Source: CAYFKJ01 sp964528595 (GTDB taxonomy: Bacteria > Pseudomonadota > Alphaproteobacteria > UBA2966). From it: a stretch of DNA of 64,000 nucleotides. The translations under genes and the position numbers were made by a program. How positions within the stretch are numbered: the stretch's first letter is position 1; each line of letters begins with the position of its first letter. Positions 52,123 to 61,384 of this stretch are shown piece after piece. The notes under the pieces were generated by a model. That model did no database searches. It saw nothing but the letters and a program-made list of their open reading frames with translations, and was not told the origin of the DNA. The stretch is from NCBI GenBank assembly GCA_964528595.1, contig CAZGTM010000013.1, positions 9,375-73,374 on the forward strand, written 5' to 3'.

Positions 52123-55100
52123 ATGATAATCTGCGCGGCGGTGCTCGTTCCATTTGGATCGACCAGTGCCCTGGCGGCGGATGGGTCTGGTGTGCCAAAT
52201 CTTGTCCTGACCCTTGGCGCCGCCCTCATATGCGCCATCGCCTTCCTGTTCATTTACACCACTCGCCTGGGCCGGGCGCGCGACGATCTACTTGCCGCCA
52301 GCAAGGAACGCAAGCTGGCCGAGGAAGCCTTGTCAGTGGCGGAAACCATCACGCATATCGGCAGTTGGGACCAGGATCTGGCAACCGACAAGGTCATCTG
52401 GTCGGACGAAACCTACCGCATTTTTGGCCTCAATCCGTCCGATAAGGAGACGACCGGTACGACATTCATCACCGGTGTCCACCCGGATGACCGAAAAATG
52501 GTTTTGGAGGTGTGGTCCGACGCCGTGAAATCACGGGGCGGGTACGAGATCGATCACCGAGTCATTCGGCCGGACGGTTCGACCCGCATCGTGCGCGAAC
52601 GCGCCGAAGTCATTTGCGACAAGGATCTGAATCCGGTTCGCGTTATCGGCACCGTGCAAGACATCACGGAAGCGGAATTGACGGAACGTGAACGCGCGGC
52701 GTCAGAAGCCCAGTTCCGCTCGCTGGCGGAAAACGCCTTGGATGTTATCGCCATCATCGCCGGTGACGGCATGGTGATCTACGCGAGCCCGTCGGTGACG
52801 GAGGTGCTCGGCTACTCAATCGAGGAGATGCAGGGCAAGCCGATTTGGCATTACGCAGCCCCGGGGGAGCGGGAACGCATCATCAAAGGGCTGGTAAATG
52901 CCGTGCGCGCCGAGGAGCCTGGAGAGCGTCGACGACCGCAATTCAGGTTCCGGCACAAGGACGGATCCTGGCGCATCGTGGAAGTTCGCGGTCAAAGGCT
53001 GCCCGAGCGGGATGATGCCGATCACGTCATGATCATCGCGCGGGACGTAACCGGGCGTCTGGCGACCGAAACCGCCCTGAAGCGTCAGAGTTTGCTGCTT
53101 AAGCTGCTCGGCAACATTGCCATCGCCGCCAACCAGGCCACCAACCTGGAGGAGGCCCTCCAGGTTGGCCTGGACGAGGTGTGTCTGGCGACGGGATGGC
53201 CGATCGGTCACGCCTACGTCCCCAATGCTGAGGGAAACAGGTTGGATCCGATGGGGATTTGGAGCACCTCGAAGCAGGGTTCGTTTTCGGTTTTCAAGCA
53301 GGTAACGGCCAAAACGACCTTCGAACCCGGTGTCGGCCTTCCGGGACGCGTCTTCTTTACCGGCCAGCCGGCCTGGATTCCGGATGTCATGACCGACGGT
53401 AACTTTCCCCGGGCCCAGGTGGCGGATGACATCGGCGTGCATGGCGCATTCGCTTTCCCCGCTCTGTCCGGCGACCGCGTCATTGCGGTATTGGAGTTTT
53501 TCACGCGGGACGTCGCCGAACCTGATTTGGAACTGTTGGAGATTCTTAGCCGGGTTGGAGCCCAACTGGGCCGCGTCGCCGAAAGGTCGGAGGCGGTACA
53601 AGAGCGCCAGGAACGAGAAGAACGGTTCCGCGATTTTGCTGAATCCAGTTCGGATTGGTTCTGGGAAACGGACGCTGACATGAAGTACAGGGCTTTTGAC
53701 GGACGGAACGAACTCATCACGACCATCGAATCCGGCTCGCAGCTCGGGCGCGATCGGATGAAAGTCATTCAGGGCGTGTTAACCCCTGAAGATCTGGCGG
53801 ATAGCGGGAAATGGGACCGGCACAACGCCGATATCGAGGCGCGCAAACCATTTCAGGATTTCCGTTATTCCATTCTGCGGCCCGATGGCAAATCCCTTCA
53901 CATCCGTGTCAGCGGCAGTCCGGTGTTTGGTCCTGACGGCGAATTTCAGGGATATCGGGGAACGGCAACCGATGAATCGGCGGAGTACGAAATCCGTAAG
54001 TTGGAGGAATATTCCCGCCGCACCCTGAAAGACGCGGTGGAATCGCTGGAGGACGGCTTTGCGCTTTTCGACAGCGAAGACCGGTTGGTCCAATTCAATT
54101 CGAAATACGCCGATATGGTCAATCAGACGTCCCCCGATTCCTTGCAATTGGGCCGTACGTTTGAAGATCATTTGCGTGAATGGGTGTTCAGCGATGGCTA
54201 CATTATCGAAGGGGGCGAAAGCGAAGCCTTTTTCGATGACCGCTTGACCGCCCACCGCAATCTGCCATCCGATCGCGTGCACCAACTTGGACCGGGGACT
54301 TGGGTGCACGTGAAGGAACGCCGCACCAGCGATGGCGGCACAGTACTACTCCAACACGACATTACGGAATTCAAGAATATCGAGGAAGCCTTGCGGTCAT
54401 CCGAGTCGCGCGTGTCAGGCATCATCGAAATGGCGCCCGAATCGATCATCGCGATCGACGAACAATCGAAAATTCAGATCTTTAATACCGGCGCCGAATT
54501 GACGTTTGGCTATGAGGCGACGGAGGTCATGGGTAAACACCTGGATATTCTCCTGCCGGAAAAATTTCATGCCATTCATGACAATATGATCATGGAATTT
54601 TCAGAATCCGAGGTTCACGCCAAAGGCATGGGGAACAGACCCCCGATTTTGGCCAAGCGTAAGGGCGGCGAGGAGTTCCCGGCGGAAGCCGCCATCTCGA
54701 AGCTCGAAACCGCGGACGGCATGCTTTTCACGGTCATGCTGCGGGATATCTCCGACCGGCTATTGTATGAGGAGCGTCTGGCAACGTCCCAAGCCCACAT
54801 GGAAGACGCCATCGGCAGTATTTCGCAAAATCTTTCGCTTTGGGATCCCGACGGAAAGCTGGTGCTTTATAACCAGCAGTTTGTTGATACGATTGACGCT
54901 GCCGGCGAGTACATCAAACCCGGCATATCATATGAAGAGGCGTTGCTGGAGGCCCGCAGGCGGGGCGTATTCGGGAGCGATGACGAGGGCGTTGAGGCGT
55001 TCATAAAGGCGCGCATCGCCCAGTTCAAACGCCGTGATGGCAAACCCAGTTATCGAACCCAGCTCGATGGCCGGCGCCTGGAGATCGTCGACATCCAAAC

Positions 55101-55935
55101 CCACGACGGCGGCACGCTTACGGTGACCAGCGACATTACCGAAATGACTGACCGCGAAGACGCCTTGCGCGATGCCATGCACCAGGCGGAACTCGCTAAC
55201 CGGGCCAAATCGGAATTCCTCGCTAACGTCAGTCATGAATTGCGGACGCCTTTGAACGCGATCCTGGGTTTTTCGGAGATTATTCAGACCGCCCCGTTTG
55301 GTGAAGTCGGCGACCCGCGCTACGTCGAGTACGCCGGAGACATCCGTGACAGCGGCACCCACCTGCTGGAGATCATCAACGATATCCTCGACCTCAGCCG
55401 TATTGAAGCCGGGCAAGTCAGCCTTCATGAACAGGAAGTCGACATCGCCGAGACCGTGGAGAGGGTTGAAACCATGTTGCGGGCGCGGGCCGAGAAGGAA
55501 AACGTCGAATTCAGGATGAATATTTCCCCGGATATGCCGCACATATATGTCGATCCGCGTATTTTCCGGCAGATCCTGGCGAATTTGATGTCCAATGCGG
55601 TCAAATTTTCGGCCAATGGCGGCCAGGTTTCCGTGTCGGCCGAACTGGCCAGCGACGGCGCCTTGCAAGTGGCTGTCGAAGACAACGGCATCGGTATAGC
55701 ACCGGACGATCTGCCTCGGGTTCTTGAACCGTTCGGCCAGGCCGACGGCTCGATGACGCGGAATTTTGAAGGTGTCGGCCTGGGGTTGCCCCTGACCAAA
55801 TCGTTTGTAGAGCTGCATGGCGGTGCACTCTTTCTCGAGAGCACGCCCAACGTAGGGACGAAGGTAACCGTTGAGTTCCCGGGCGCCTGCATCATGAAAG
55901 ATCAGATGCCGGCAAGCACGCAGCGGGTGATGTAA
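52123..55935 (+). CDS. multi-PAS/GAF membrane sensor histidine kinase
   Basis: A 1270-residue sensor kinase. The ATG at 52123 gives a signal-like N-terminus and one clear membrane helix (about residues 25-48); an in-frame TTG at 52066 is less likely. Order: PAS (65-190), PAS (195-325), GAF (335-490), PAS (500-635), PAS_7-type (640-755), FixL-like PAS (760-885), PAS_7-type (890-1010), HisKA with His1038 in NVSHELRTPLNA, and HATPase (1140-1260) with N- and G-boxes. It has no receiver or HPt domain, so a separate response regulator is needed; none is adjacent. In the FixL-like PAS, His819 (AIHDNM) lines up with the heme-proximal histidine of FixL, but this position is also common in non-heme PAS domains. 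It sits 201 bp upstream of the cbb3 operon. Confidence 0.9.
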   Translation: MIICAAVLVPFGSTSALAADGSGVPNLVLTLGAALICAIAFLFIYTTRLGRARDDLLAASKERKLAEEALSVAETITHIGSWDQDLATDKVIWSDETYRIFGLNPSDKETTGTTFITGVHPDDRKMVLEVWSDAVKSRGGYEIDHRVIRPDGSTRIVRERAEVICDKDLNPVRVIGTVQDITEAELTERERAASEAQFRSLAENALDVIAIIAGDGMVIYASPSVTEVLGYSIEEMQGKPIWHYAAPGERERIIKGLVNAVRAEEPGERRRPQFRFRHKDGSWRIVEVRGQRLPERDDADHVMIIARDVTGRLATETALKRQSLLLKLLGNIAIAANQATNLEEALQVGLDEVCLATGWPIGHAYVPNAEGNRLDPMGIWSTSKQGSFSVFKQVTAKTTFEPGVGLPGRVFFTGQPAWIPDVMTDGNFPRAQVADDIGVHGAFAFPALSGDRVIAVLEFFTRDVAEPDLELLEILSRVGAQLGRVAERSEAVQERQEREERFRDFAESSSDWFWETDADMKYRAFDGRNELITTIESGSQLGRDRMKVIQGVLTPEDLADSGKWDRHNADIEARKPFQDFRYSILRPDGKSLHIRVSGSPVFGPDGEFQGYRGTATDESAEYEIRKLEEYSRRTLKDAVESLEDGFALFDSEDRLVQFNSKYADMVNQTSPDSLQLGRTFEDHLREWVFSDGYIIEGGESEAFFDDRLTAHRNLPSDRVHQLGPGTWVHVKERRTSDGGTVLLQHDITEFKNIEEALRSSESRVSGIIEMAPESIIAIDEQSKIQIFNTGAELTFGYEATEVMGKHLDILLPEKFHAIHDNMIMEFSESEVHAKGMGNRPPILAKRKGGEEFPAEAAISKLETADGMLFTVMLRDISDRLLYEERLATSQAHMEDAIGSISQNLSLWDPDGKLVLYNQQFVDTIDAAGEYIKPGISYEEALLEARRRGVFGSDDEGVEAFIKARIAQFKRRDGKPSYRTQLDGRRLEIVDIQTHDGGTLTVTSDITEMTDREDALRDAMHQAELANRAKSEFLANVSHELRTPLNAILGFSEIIQTAPFGEVGDPRYVEYAGDIRDSGTHLLEIINDILDLSRIEAGQVSLHEQEVDIAETVERVETMLRARAEKENVEFRMNISPDMPHIYVDPRIFRQILANLMSNAVKFSANGGQVSVSAELASDGALQVAVEDNGIGIAPDDLPRVLEPFGQADGSMTRNFEGVGLGLPLTKSFVELHGGALFLESTPNVGTKVTVEFPGACIMKDQMPASTQRVM

Positions 55936-56057
55936 GAGCAGTGGGCGCGGTATCGAATCCCCGCCGGTTTCGAGATGCGACGCTTTGACGCAAGTGGAAA
56001 TGCCAGCCGTCGGTTGACTTTAACCTCCAGTCGAGTTGAATTAGAAAAATCGTAACC

Positions 56058-56071
56058 TTGATTTAAATCAA
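56058..56071. promoter_or_regulatory. FNR/FixK box upstream of ccoN
   Basis: TTGATTTAAATCAA, a perfect match to the anaerobox TTGAT-N4-ATCAA, 65 bp before the ccoN start. FNR- or FixK-type regulators activate cbb3 operons from such sites under low oxygen in alphaproteobacteria. Only one perfect copy was noticed in the window. Confidence 0.93.
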
Positions 56072-56075
56072 CGCC

Positions 56076-56089
56076 AATTACCGGTAATT
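56076..56089. promoter_or_regulatory. palindrome adjacent to the FNR box
   Basis: AATTACCGGTAATT is a perfect 14-bp self-complementary sequence 4 bp downstream of the FNR box and 47 bp before ccoN. It probably lies within the core promoter and may be a second regulator site; identity unknown. Confidence 0.4.
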
Positions 56090-56136
56090 TGGTTTAGATC
56101 CAATCGCGCAGAAAAGATCATCGAAAGGTTTGCAAC

Positions 56137-57594
56137 GTGAGTGCAATGGCTGAGGCAGCCCCGAACGAGGCTGTGGCGGTGGCGGAGACATATCAGGATT
56201 CCGTCGTACGATTTCTCACGGTCGCCACGGTATTTTGGGGTGTTGTCGGATTTCTCGTCGGTCTGGTTATTGCCTGTCAGTTGGCTTGGCCGTCCCTGAA
56301 TTTTGGACTTGAATGGATTTCCTTCGGGCGTCTGCGTCCGCTGCATACTTCGGCGGTCATTTTCGCCTTCGGCGGCAATGCTTTGCTTGCCAGCTCCTAC
56401 TACGCCGTGCAGCGAACTTGCCGGGCCCGCCTTTATGGCGGTCCGCTCGGCTGGGTCGTCGCCTGGGGCTACCAGATTTTCATCGTCATGGCCGCGCTGA
56501 GCTATGTGCTCGGCGTTACCCAAAGCAAGGAATACGCCGAGCCAGAGTGGTTCGTCGATCTCTTCCTCACGGTGGTCTGGGTGCTGTACTTCATCGTTTT
56601 CGTCGGCACCCTGGCGCGCCGGCGCGAGCCCCATATCTATGTCGCCAACTGGTTCTTCCTGGCCTTCATTGTCACCGTGGCGGTGCTGCACATCGTCAAC
56701 AACCTGGCAATCCCGGTGTCCTGGACCAAAAGCTACGTCGTCTGGGCCGGCGTTCAGGATGCGCTGACGCAGTGGTGGTACGCCCATAACGCCGTCGGCT
56801 TCTTCCTCACCGCGGGTTTCCTCGGCATCATGTATTACTTCGTGCCGAAGCAGGCCGAGCGGCCGGTTTATTCCTACCGGTTATCGGTGGTTCACTTCTG
56901 GTCGCTGATCTTTCTCTATATCTGGGCCGGACCTCACCACCTCCACTACACCGCGCTGCCGGACTGGGCCCAGACATTGGGCATGACGTTTTCGGTGATG
57001 CTCTGGATGCCCTCATGGGGCGGCATGATCAACGGCATCATGACGCTGTCGGGGGCCTGGGACAAACTGCGCACCGATCCCGTGCTGCGGCTCATGGTGA
57101 CCTCCATCGCCTTCTACGGCATGAGCACGTTCGAAGGCCCGATGATGTCCATCAAGGCCGTCAACGCGCTGAGCCACTACACCGACTGGACCATCGGCCA
57201 CGTCCACTCCGGCGCGCTGGGCTGGGTCGGCTTCGTCAGCTTCGGCGCAATCTATTATCTGGTGCCCAAGCTATGGGGCCGGGAACGCCTCTATTCGCTG
57301 CGGCTGGTCAACGTCCACTTCTGGGTCGCTACCATCGGTATCGTGTTCTACGTCACCGCCATGTGGGTTTCCGGCATCATGCAGGGCCTGATGTGGCGGG
57401 CCTACGATTCACTTGGTTTCCTGCAGTATTCGTTCGTTGAGACCGTCGAGGCAATGATGCCGTTCTACGTCATCCGCGCCGCCGGGGGCGGCCTGTTCGT
57501 CATCGGCTCGTTGATCATGGCCTACAACGTCTGGCGCACGATCAAGGGCGATCTTCGCGACGAGGCGCCGATCGGCGCCCCGGTAGCGGCGTGA
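56137..57594 (+). CDS. ccoN: cbb3-type cytochrome c oxidase subunit I
   Basis: A 485-residue, twelve-helix catalytic subunit that reduces oxygen at a heme b3-CuB centre and pumps protons. Ligands visible: His70 (low-spin heme), His217 in WWYAHNAVGFF and His267/His268 in GPHHLHY (CuB), and His355/His357 in WTIGHVHSGALGW (hemes b3 and b). The cross-linked Tyr is expected in GFLGIMYYFVP. The GTG at 56137 has AAAGG 8 nt upstream; the ATG at 56146 is too far. It leads ccoNOQP under a perfect FNR box, so it serves microaerobic respiration. Confidence 0.97.
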   Translation: MSAMAEAAPNEAVAVAETYQDSVVRFLTVATVFWGVVGFLVGLVIACQLAWPSLNFGLEWISFGRLRPLHTSAVIFAFGGNALLASSYYAVQRTCRARLYGGPLGWVVAWGYQIFIVMAALSYVLGVTQSKEYAEPEWFVDLFLTVVWVLYFIVFVGTLARRREPHIYVANWFFLAFIVTVAVLHIVNNLAIPVSWTKSYVVWAGVQDALTQWWYAHNAVGFFLTAGFLGIMYYFVPKQAERPVYSYRLSVVHFWSLIFLYIWAGPHHLHYTALPDWAQTLGMTFSVMLWMPSWGGMINGIMTLSGAWDKLRTDPVLRLMVTSIAFYGMSTFEGPMMSIKAVNALSHYTDWTIGHVHSGALGWVGFVSFGAIYYLVPKLWGRERLYSLRLVNVHFWVATIGIVFYVTAMWVSGIMQGLMWRAYDSLGFLQYSFVETVEAMMPFYVIRAAGGGLFVIGSLIMAYNVWRTIKGDLRDEAPIGAPVAA

Positions 57595-57613
57595 GACGGG
57601 TGGAGGAAAGACA

Positions 57614-58327
57614 ATGAAACACGAAATATTCGAAACCAACTCCATCCTGCTGCTGATCGGTACGCTGATCGTCATCTCGATCGGCGGCATCGTGCAACTG
57701 GTTCCGCTGTTCTTCATGGAAAGCACGATCGAAAAGGTCGAGGGCATGCGGCCCTACTCGCCACTCGAATTGGCCGGCCGGAATATCTATATCCGTGAAG
57801 GCTGCTACACCTGTCACAGCCAGATGGTCCGCCCCTTCCGCGACGAGGTCGAACGCTACGGCCACTACAGCCTGGCGGCGGAGAGCATGTATGACCGGCC
57901 GTTCCAATGGGGCTCCAAGCGGACCGGGCCGGATCTCGCCCGGGTCGGCGGCAAGTACTCCAACGACTGGCATGTCGCGCACATGATCAATCCCCAAAGC
58001 ATCGTGCCGGAATCGGTTATGCCGCAGTATCCCTTCCTGGCGGAGAACGAGTTGGACTACGCCGATATCGCCGATCACCTTGCCGCCCTCAAATTGCTGG
58101 GCACGCCATATTCGGATGGCATGATCGCCAACGCGGTCGACGACGTGAAAGCGCAGGCGCAGGACGATCTCGACGAGGCCGAAGCGGTCATCGCGCGCTA
58201 CCCCAAGGCCCAGGCGGCGGATTTCGACGGCAATCCCGACTTTATTTCCGAACTCGACGCCCTGGTGGCCTACCTGCAGATGCTGGGCACGCTGGTCGAT
58301 TTCGAGAGCTACAAGCCGGCCAGCTAA
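57614..58327 (+). CDS. ccoO: cbb3-type cytochrome c oxidase subunit II (mono-heme)
   Basis: A 237-residue membrane-anchored c-type cytochrome passing electrons from CcoP to CcoN. One N-terminal helix (about 8-34) precedes the heme site CYTCH at residues 64-68, and a likely axial Met lies in PESVMPQYPFL. GGAGG precedes the ATG. The length matches typical CcoO (200-245). It lies 19 bp after ccoN. Confidence 0.97.
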   Translation: MKHEIFETNSILLLIGTLIVISIGGIVQLVPLFFMESTIEKVEGMRPYSPLELAGRNIYIREGCYTCHSQMVRPFRDEVERYGHYSLAAESMYDRPFQWGSKRTGPDLARVGGKYSNDWHVAHMINPQSIVPESVMPQYPFLAENELDYADIADHLAALKLLGTPYSDGMIANAVDDVKAQAQDDLDEAEAVIARYPKAQAADFDGNPDFISELDALVAYLQMLGTLVDFESYKPAS

Positions 58328-58350
58328 GGCGTTCGAGGAGTTAAAGCGCC

Positions 58351-58524
58351 ATGGACTATGAAAGCATCAGAACGATTTCGACCTGGTTCGGACTGATCCT
58401 GTTCATGGCGCTGTTCGCGGGAATCTTGTTCTGGGCCTACCGTCCGAAAAACAAGAGCAAGTTCGAAGATTACGGTTCCATCCCGTTCCGGGATGAAGAC
58501 AAGAGGGCAGACAATGCCGACTAA
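58351..58524 (+). CDS. ccoQ: cbb3-type oxidase accessory subunit CcoQ
   Basis: A 57-residue protein with one membrane helix (residues 11-30, WFGLILFMALFAGILFWAY) followed by YRPKNKSKFEDYG, the conserved CcoQ tail. It stabilises the assembled oxidase. GAGG lies 12 nt before the ATG, and the 3' end overlaps ccoP by 11 bp. Confidence 0.92.
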   Translation: MDYESIRTISTWFGLILFMALFAGILFWAYRPKNKSKFEDYGSIPFRDEDKRADNAD

Positions 58525-59374
58525 GATTGAAAAAGATTCGATTACCGGAACCGAAACCACCGGGCACGAGTGGGACGGCATCAAGGAACTCAACAACCCC
58601 TTGCCGCGATGGTGGCTCTATATTCTGTGGGCGACGATCATCTGGTCGGTGGTCTACTGGGTGCTGTATCCCGCCTGGCCGACACCCGGCGGCGGCACCA
58701 AGGGCGTCCTTGGCTGGACCCAACACACTCAACTGGCCGAAACCATGGAAGTGGCCAAGGCCGCGCAGGCCGGATATCTCGACCGCATCACCCAAACCGA
58801 CATCGAGGGCGTGCGCGCCGACGCCGATCTGCTGAATTTCGCCCTAGCCGGCGGCCGGGCGGCCTTCGGTGACAACTGCGCGCCCTGCCATGGTTCGGGC
58901 GCCCAGGGGTTCGTCGGCTATCCCAACTTGAATGACGATCATTGGCTGTGGGGAGGTAATCTGGCGGTCATCGACAGCACCATCCGCTTCGGCATACGGT
59001 CCAAGCACGAAGACACCAAGGATTCCGAAATGCCGGCATTCGGCACCGACGGCATGCTGAACGAGGGCGAGATCAGCGCCGTCTCAGACCATGTGCTGTC
59101 ACTCAGCGGCAAAGGTGCGGCATCGCCCAAAGGTGCCGTAATCTACGAGGAGAACTGCGCCGCCTGCCACGGTGAAACGGGCCAAGGCGATATCGAGCAG
59201 GGTGCCCCGCGCCTGAACGACCAACTCTGGCTCTACGGTGGCGACAAGGCGACGATCGTAGAGACCGTATCGCAATCGCGCGGCGGCGTTATGCCGGCCT
59301 GGGTGGGACGGCTGGACGACGCGACAATAAAGTCGCTGGCCATCTACGTCCATTCCCTGGGCGGAGGGCAATAG
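58514..59374 (+). CDS. ccoP: cbb3-type cytochrome c oxidase subunit III (di-heme)
   Basis: A 286-residue di-heme cytochrome c that accepts electrons from soluble or membrane cytochromes. An N-terminal helix (about 32-53, PRWWLYILWATIIWSVVYW) anchors two heme domains with CAPCH at residues 122-126 and CAACH at 215-219. Start ATG 58514 overlaps ccoQ; an upstream in-frame ATG at 58493 is less likely. Met ligands are in SEMPAFG and GVMPAWV. Confidence 0.97.
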   Translation: MPTKIEKDSITGTETTGHEWDGIKELNNPLPRWWLYILWATIIWSVVYWVLYPAWPTPGGGTKGVLGWTQHTQLAETMEVAKAAQAGYLDRITQTDIEGVRADADLLNFALAGGRAAFGDNCAPCHGSGAQGFVGYPNLNDDHWLWGGNLAVIDSTIRFGIRSKHEDTKDSEMPAFGTDGMLNEGEISAVSDHVLSLSGKGAASPKGAVIYEENCAACHGETGQGDIEQGAPRLNDQLWLYGGDKATIVETVSQSRGGVMPAWVGRLDDATIKSLAIYVHSLGGGQ

Positions 59375-59476
59375 ACCGGCATTGACAACGAGCCGATATG
59401 GGGAGTAATCGGCAACCTACCGTCAGGTCTCTGTGATCAACGCTCCGGTGAGCGGGAGCTATAGGCTAGGCAATAT

Positions 59477-60907
59477 ATGAGCGATTCCCCGGACGAGCCG
59501 GTCCAGTTCTACGCGGCTCGGGTCAAAATTTATCCCAAGGCTATTCAGGGCTACTTCCGCCGGTTGAAATGGCTGGCGCTGTGGCTGACTCTGGGCGCTT
59601 ACTACATCGGTCCCTGGTTGCGCTGGGACCGGGGCGAGGGCGCGCCCGGACAGGCCTTGTTGATCGATATGCCGGCCCGTAAGGCCTATTTCTTCTTCAT
59701 CGAGATCTGGGCTCAGGAAGTCTACTATCTCACCGGCGTTCTCATCATTGCCGCGATCGCCCTGTTTTTCGCCACCGCCGTGGCGGGGCGGGTGTGGTGC
59801 GGTTATGCCTGTCCGCAGACTGTCTGGACCGATCTCTACATGTGGGTCGAACGCAAGATCGAGGGAGACCGCGCCGCCCGCATGCGTCTCGACCAAGGTC
59901 CGCTCACGCTTGGCAAAGTTACCAAGAAAATATCCAAACACGCGGCCTGGCTGCTGATCGCGCTGGCGACCGGCGGCGCCTGGGTGTTCTATTTTAACGA
60001 TGCGCCGACGCTGCTGGTTGAACTCCTTTTGGGGCAGGGCTCCTTCACGGTTTATGCCTTTATCGGGGGGTTCACGGCATCGACGTATCTGCTGGCGGGC
60101 TGGGCGCGCGAACAGGTCTGCACCTACATGTGCCCCTATGCCCGCTTCCAGGGCGCCATGATCGACGACGACAGCCTGATCGTCAGCTACGACACCCGGC
60201 GCGGTGAGCCGCGCGGCGCCTACCGCAAGGGCGATGCCTGGGAAGGGCGCGGGCATTGCGTCAGCTGCAAGCAGTGCGTCGTGGTGTGCCCCACGGGCAT
60301 CGACATCCGCGATGGCCAGCAACTCGAATGTATCGGCTGCGGCCTGTGCGCCGACGCCTGCGACGGCGTGATGGACAAACTCGGCCTGCCCCAGGGCCTG
60401 GTCCGCTTCGACACCTTACGGAGCCTGAATGCCCCGCCAGACACTCAGAAGCCCAAGTACCATTTCCTGAGGGCCCGGACGATCGTCTATACGCTTATCC
60501 TGGTGATTGTCAGCATGGCGATGCTGGCGGCCCTGGTGTTTCGGGCGGAGACCTCCATCAACGTCCTGCGCGACCGCAATCCGCTGTATGTCAAGCTATC
60601 GGACGGCGGCATCCGCAACGGCTACACCTTCAAAGTGCTCAACATGGTACGTGAGCCGAAATCCTTCCGACTGTCCCTGGCGGGAATTGATGACGCCGAG
60701 ATGACGGTCATCGGCCAGGCCAAGGAACCCGTACGCAGTATCGATCTCGCCGTCAGGGCCGATACCGTGGGCACCTACCGCGTCTTTGTTCGCGCGCCTG
60801 AGAGTGCGGTCCATGCGGGTTCGCAAACCTTGCGCTTCGTCCTGGTGGATCTGGTCACTGGCGAGGCAAAGGAGCATGAGACGACCTTCAGGGGACCGGA
60901 GCGATGA
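59477..60907 (+). CDS. ccoG: cbb3 oxidase maturation ferredoxin-like protein CcoG
   Basis: A 476-residue polyferredoxin (FixG/RdxA), a membrane copper reductase that assists delivery of Cu(I) to CcoN. Membrane helices occupy roughly 30-45, 85-110, 155-205 and 335-355. Cysteine clusters CGYACPQTVW, CTYMCPYARFQ, CKQCVVVCPTG and CIGCGLCADAC hold two 4Fe-4S centres plus CxxxC sites. An Ig-like domain forms the periplasmic C-terminus. It lies 102 bp after ccoP and overlaps ccoH by 4 bp. Confidence 0.96.
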   Translation: MSDSPDEPVQFYAARVKIYPKAIQGYFRRLKWLALWLTLGAYYIGPWLRWDRGEGAPGQALLIDMPARKAYFFFIEIWAQEVYYLTGVLIIAAIALFFATAVAGRVWCGYACPQTVWTDLYMWVERKIEGDRAARMRLDQGPLTLGKVTKKISKHAAWLLIALATGGAWVFYFNDAPTLLVELLLGQGSFTVYAFIGGFTASTYLLAGWAREQVCTYMCPYARFQGAMIDDDSLIVSYDTRRGEPRGAYRKGDAWEGRGHCVSCKQCVVVCPTGIDIRDGQQLECIGCGLCADACDGVMDKLGLPQGLVRFDTLRSLNAPPDTQKPKYHFLRARTIVYTLILVIVSMAMLAALVFRAETSINVLRDRNPLYVKLSDGGIRNGYTFKVLNMVREPKSFRLSLAGIDDAEMTVIGQAKEPVRSIDLAVRADTVGTYRVFVRAPESAVHAGSQTLRFVLVDLVTGEAKEHETTFRGPER

Positions 60908-61383
60908 CCCGACCGTCGTGGCGCCAGATGTACAAGGGGGCCTGGCCGCTTTGGTGGCTGGCGGCATTTTTCGGCATCATATTCATCGCCAATATCTTTC
61001 TGGTGTTTTTCGCGACCGAGTCCTGGACGGGTTTGGAGACCGAAGACGCCTATGAAAAGGGACGGCTCTACAACGACAAACTGGCGGCGGCCGAACGGCA
61101 GAAAAATCTCGGTTGGACGGCCGAATTAAGATTGTCCGGCAACAGGTTGGACCTCGACCTAAAGTCCAAGGACGCCCAAGCCATCTCCGCCGCCGAGGTC
61201 AGCGTGCAAATGCGCCGGCCGACCCACGAAGGCCATGATTTCTCTGTGAAGCTGGCGGAACAGCAGCCGGGGCGCTATGTCGCCAATCTGGAATTTCCCC
61301 TGGCCGGACAATGGGAGGCCGACGTGACCGTGCGCAAAGCCGATGAGGTCTTTCGCCTGAAGCAACGCTTCACCGTGAAGTGA
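60904..61383 (+). CDS. ccoH: cbb3 oxidase assembly protein CcoH
   Basis: A 159-residue FixH protein with a single N-terminal helix (about 15-38) and a periplasmic FixH domain (YNDKLAAAERQKNLGW is typical). It helps assemble or stabilise the oxidase with CcoI. It overlaps ccoG in ATGA and is 1 bp before ccoI. Confidence 0.93.
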   Translation: MTRPSWRQMYKGAWPLWWLAAFFGIIFIANIFLVFFATESWTGLETEDAYEKGRLYNDKLAAAERQKNLGWTAELRLSGNRLDLDLKSKDAQAISAAEVSVQMRRPTHEGHDFSVKLAEQQPGRYVANLEFPLAGQWEADVTVRKADEVFRLKQRFTVK

Positions 61384-61384
61384 C

